Assembly (NCBI RefSeq): GCF_001422375.1
Contig: NZ_LMMU01000007.1
Span: 63,006-127,005 of the forward strand
DNA length: 64,000 bases
Reading direction: 5' to 3'
Source: Methylobacterium sp. Leaf99
Lineage (GTDB): Bacteria; Pseudomonadota; Alphaproteobacteria; Rhizobiales; Beijerinckiaceae
Below, piece by piece: positions 61,604 through 64,000 of this stretch (its first letter is position 1; the number at the start of each line of letters is the position of its first letter). The notes under the pieces are model-generated. The model worked only from the letters and a program-made list of their open reading frames with translations. It was not told the origin of the DNA and made no database searches. The position numbers and the translations under genes were made by a program.

Positions 61604-63853
61604 ATGATGCGCCAATACGAGCTTGTCGAGCGGGTCAAGCGCTACAACCCCGCCGCGGACGAAGCCCTGCTCAACCGCGCCTACGTCTACGCCATGCGCG
61701 CCCACGGCACCCAGAAGCGGGCGTCCGGCGATCCGTTCTTCGCCCATCCCCTCGAAGTCGCCGCCATCCTCACCGACCTGCGGCTCGATGACGCCACCAT
61801 CGTGGCCGCCGTGCTGCACGACACCGTGGAGGACACCGCCGCCACCCTCGACGAGATCCGCGAGATCTTCAGCCCCGAGATCGGCGCCCTCGTGGACGGC
61901 CTGACCAAGCTGAAGCGCCTCGACCTCGTCTCGAAGCGCGCCGCCCAGGGCGAGAACTTTCGCAAGCTGCTGCTCGCCGTGGCAGCGGACGTGCGCGTGC
62001 TGCTGGTGAAGCTCGCCGACCGCCTCCACAACATGCGCACCCTCCACCACATGCGCGTCGACAAGCGCGAGCGCATCGCCGAGGAGACCCTCGACATCTA
62101 CGCGCCGCTCGCCGGCCGGATGGGCATGCAGGAGATGCGCGAGGAGCTGGAAGACCTGGCCCTGCGCAACCTCAAGCCCGAGATCTACGCCACCATCGCC
62201 CAGCGCCTCGCCGACCTCTCGGCGAAATCCGAGCGCCTGGTCGAGAGCATCGAGCAGGACCTCACCGCCCGCCTCGCCGCGCAGGGGATCACCGCCGCGG
62301 TGACGGGGCGTCAGAAGCGGCCCTACTCGATCTCGGCCAAGATGGAGCGCAAGTCCGTCGCCTTCGAGCAATTGTCGGACATCTTCGGCTTTCGCATCAT
62401 CGTCGAGACCCTCGCCGACTGCTACGGGGCGCTGGGCGTCGTCCACACCACCTGGCCGATGGTGCCGGGGCGGTACAAGGACTACATCTCGACCCCGAAG
62501 CAGAACGATTACCGCTCGATCCACACCACGGTGATCGGCCCGAAGAGCCAGCGCGTCGAGCTGCAGATCCGCACCGCCGCCATGGACGAGATCGCCGAGT
62601 ACGGCATCGCCGCCCACGCCCTCTACAAGGAGGCGGGTGCCAAGGACGGCGGTGGGAAGGATGACGCCGGCGCCCCGCCGCGCCTCGCCACCGAGAGCGG
62701 CGCCTACCAGTGGCTGCGCCGCACCATCGAGCTGCTCGCCGAGGGCGACAGCCCGGAGGAATTTCTGGAGCACACCAAGCTCGAGCTGTTCCAGGACCAG
62801 GTGTTCTGCTTCACGCCGAAGGGCCGGCTCATCGCCCTGCCGCGGGGCGCCACCCCCATCGACTTCGCCTACGCGGTCCACACCGATGTGGGCAACTCGG
62901 CCGTGGGGGCCAAGATCAACGGCCGCATGGCGCCGCTCCTGCACGAGCTCGTCAACGGCGACGAGGTCGAGATCGCCCGCGCCGATGGCCAGTCGCCCCC
63001 GGCCGCCTGGGAATCCCTCGTGGTGACCGGCAAGGCGCGGGCGGCCATCCGCCGGGCGACGCGCTCGGCCGTGCGGCGGCAATATGCCGGCCTCGGGCGC
63101 CAGATCCTCGACCGCGCCTTCGAGCGGGCGGCCAAGAGCTTCTCCGAGGACAAGCTGCGCGGCGCCCTGCCCCGGCTCGCCCGGACCTCCACCGAGGACG
63201 TGTTCGCCGCGGTGGGCCGGGGCGAGATGTTCTCGGGCGACGTGGTGCGGGCGGTCTATCCCGACCATAAGGACGAGCGCCGCCCGGTGCCCTCCCCCCT
63301 TCAGCAGCCCGCCGCCGGGGGCGCGGGCCGCCTCAGCCTCTCGAAGGACCAGACCATGCGTCTGACCTTCCCCGAGGGGCCGGGCGAGGCGGGACGGCCC
63401 GACGCGATCCCCATCCGGGGCCTCGACACCGACCTGCCGGTGAGCTTCGCGCCCAATGGCGGCGCCGTGCCGGGCGACCGCATCGTCGGCATCCTCACCC
63501 CCGGCATCGGCGTGACCATCTACCCGATCCAGTCGGCGGCCCTGGCCGCCTTCGACAACGAGCCCGACCGCTGGCTCGACGTGCGCTGGGACGTCGAGGC
63601 CGGCGCCAGCGAGCGCTTCCCGGCGCGCCTCGCCCTCCAGTCCATCAACGAGCCCGGCGTGCTCGCCTCCATCGCCCAGGTCATCGCCGACCACGACGGC
63701 AACATCGACAACCTGTCGATGAAGCGAAAGACCCAGGATTTCACCGAGATCGTCATCGATCTCGCCGTCTGGGACCTGAAGCACCTCAACGCCATCGTGG
63801 CGGAGCTGCGCGCCAAGCGCACCGTGGCGCGGGTGGACCGGGTGAACGGGTGA
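61604..63853 (+). CDS. rsh: Bifunctional (p)ppGpp synthetase/hydrolase Rsh
   Basis: Rsh makes and breaks the stringent-response alarmones. The 749-residue product has the HD hydrolase domain (about 30-180, with HDTVEDT). The synthetase domain is at about 240-350, with GRYKDYISTPKQNDYRSIHT and VELQIRT. The TGS domain is at about 390-450, the helical domain follows, and the ACT domain is at about 670-745. Both active-site sets look intact, as expected for the single RSH of alphaproteobacteria. The start is the ATGATG pair; the longer frame to 61451 would run through the rpoZ terminator. Confidence 0.95.
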   Translation: MMRQYELVERVKRYNPAADEALLNRAYVYAMRAHGTQKRASGDPFFAHPLEVAAILTDLRLDDATIVAAVLHDTVEDTAATLDEIREIFSPEIGALVDGLTKLKRLDLVSKRAAQGENFRKLLLAVAADVRVLLVKLADRLHNMRTLHHMRVDKRERIAEETLDIYAPLAGRMGMQEMREELEDLALRNLKPEIYATIAQRLADLSAKSERLVESIEQDLTARLAAQGITAAVTGRQKRPYSISAKMERKSVAFEQLSDIFGFRIIVETLADCYGALGVVHTTWPMVPGRYKDYISTPKQNDYRSIHTTVIGPKSQRVELQIRTAAMDEIAEYGIAAHALYKEAGAKDGGGKDDAGAPPRLATESGAYQWLRRTIELLAEGDSPEEFLEHTKLELFQDQVFCFTPKGRLIALPRGATPIDFAYAVHTDVGNSAVGAKINGRMAPLLHELVNGDEVEIARADGQSPPAAWESLVVTGKARAAIRRATRSAVRRQYAGLGRQILDRAFERAAKSFSEDKLRGALPRLARTSTEDVFAAVGRGEMFSGDVVRAVYPDHKDERRPVPSPLQQPAAGGAGRLSLSKDQTMRLTFPEGPGEAGRPDAIPIRGLDTDLPVSFAPNGGAVPGDRIVGILTPGIGVTIYPIQSAALAAFDNEPDRWLDVRWDVEAGASERFPARLALQSINEPGVLASIAQVIADHDGNIDNLSMKRKTQDFTEIVIDLAVWDLKHLNAIVAELRAKRTVARVDRVNG

Positions 63854-63933
63854 GCCCCGGCTTGCGCCCGTCCTCCGCCCCTGCTTACACACGGACCGAT
63901 TTCCGAAGACCGCGAAGAAGACCGGAGCCGACC

Positions 63934-64000
63934 ATGACCCCTGAGCAGGTGCTCGCCGAATTCCGCGACGCGAACGCCCTGTTGGAGGGGCATTTCGTCC
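63934..64000 (+). CDS. pyrE: Orotate phosphoribosyltransferase, N-terminal fragment at window edge
   Basis: Only the first 22 residues are in the window: MTPEQVLAEFRDANALLEGHFV. The AEFRDANALLEGHF stretch fits the start of PyrE, which makes OMP from orotate and PRPP. CGGAG sits nine bases before the ATG. It is called from a short match, so it is less sure than the neighbours. Confidence 0.65.
   Translation, partial: MTPEQVLAEFRDANALLEGHFV

Noticed and set aside
61406..63892. 828-residue minus-strand frame opposite rsh
   Set aside because: Shadow of a highly conserved gene. Low complexity and no domain.
1..64000. CRISPR arrays, rRNA, riboswitches or prophage genes
   Set aside because: I looked for regularly spaced repeats, rRNA-like stretches, known riboswitch cores and phage structural proteins. 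I found none, and the only repeat clusters are irregular and short.

Overview
The window is very GC-rich chromosomal DNA (roughly 70% in most genes) from an alphaproteobacterium. A SciP (DUF1153) gene inside a flagellar cluster, FlbD, a bifunctional Rsh, a RpoZ with a long acidic tail, an HpnL-type hopanoid-associated membrane protein, an ExoR-like Sel1 protein and a Rhodobacter-type PmtA all fit Hyphomicrobiales. The overall gene content looks most like Methylobacterium/Methylorubrum. The family assignment is recognition from the proteins, not a database result.

Layout. Positions 1-5.9 kb hold an iron-acquisition locus: an NRPS-independent siderophore (IucA/IucC) synthetase cut by the window edge, sbnB and sbnA for L-2,3-diaminopropionate, and a divergent TonB-dependent receptor. 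The two sides are separated by an AT-rich bidirectional promoter region. 6.2-12.5 kb is an accessory stretch next to a CAT-anticodon tRNA: an IS256-type transposase remnant, a GH15 glycosidase, Dps, a catalase-family protein, an IS21 IstA remnant and an orphan protein. 12.6-29.7 kb is mixed metabolism and transport: ScoAB CoA-transferase, an AsmA protein, a crp-ABC transporter operon of polyamine type, an ABC-F ATPase, a TPR lipoprotein, GlpX, homoserine dehydrogenase, a ceramidase-like protein, ExoIII, a GST and an ExoR-like protein overlapping ilvD. Then come pmtA and mnmA.

33.9-41.9 kb is a flagellar block: fliK, flgD, sciP, fliF, fliG, fliH, fliN, flbD. It carries a CtrA-like site before fliF. 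It is followed by a KpsE-type exporter protein, a ferredoxin-like protein and an HpnL-like protein. 45.3-53.4 kb is a fatty-acid and cell-envelope block on the minus strand: fabD, fabG, acpP, fabF, mltG, yicC, gmk. It is interrupted between fabF and mltG by a low-GC insert. That insert carries a second, diverged copy of the fabF 3' end with a 42-bp perfect direct repeat.

53.6-61 kb holds a flavoprotein, a Tat-exported beta-carbonic anhydrase, a cluster of interspersed repeats, a LysR/tautomerase pair with a textbook operator, a hipBA toxin-antitoxin pair, an extra methionine aminopeptidase and a secreted SGNH hydrolase. The window ends with rpoZ, rsh and the start of pyrE.

The most unusual features are the fabF 3'-end duplication with its low-GC cargo, the mosaic ~100-bp repeat family at 55.7-56.15 kb, the diaminopropionate siderophore locus, and in-frame 15-bp tandem repeats in two unrelated genes.
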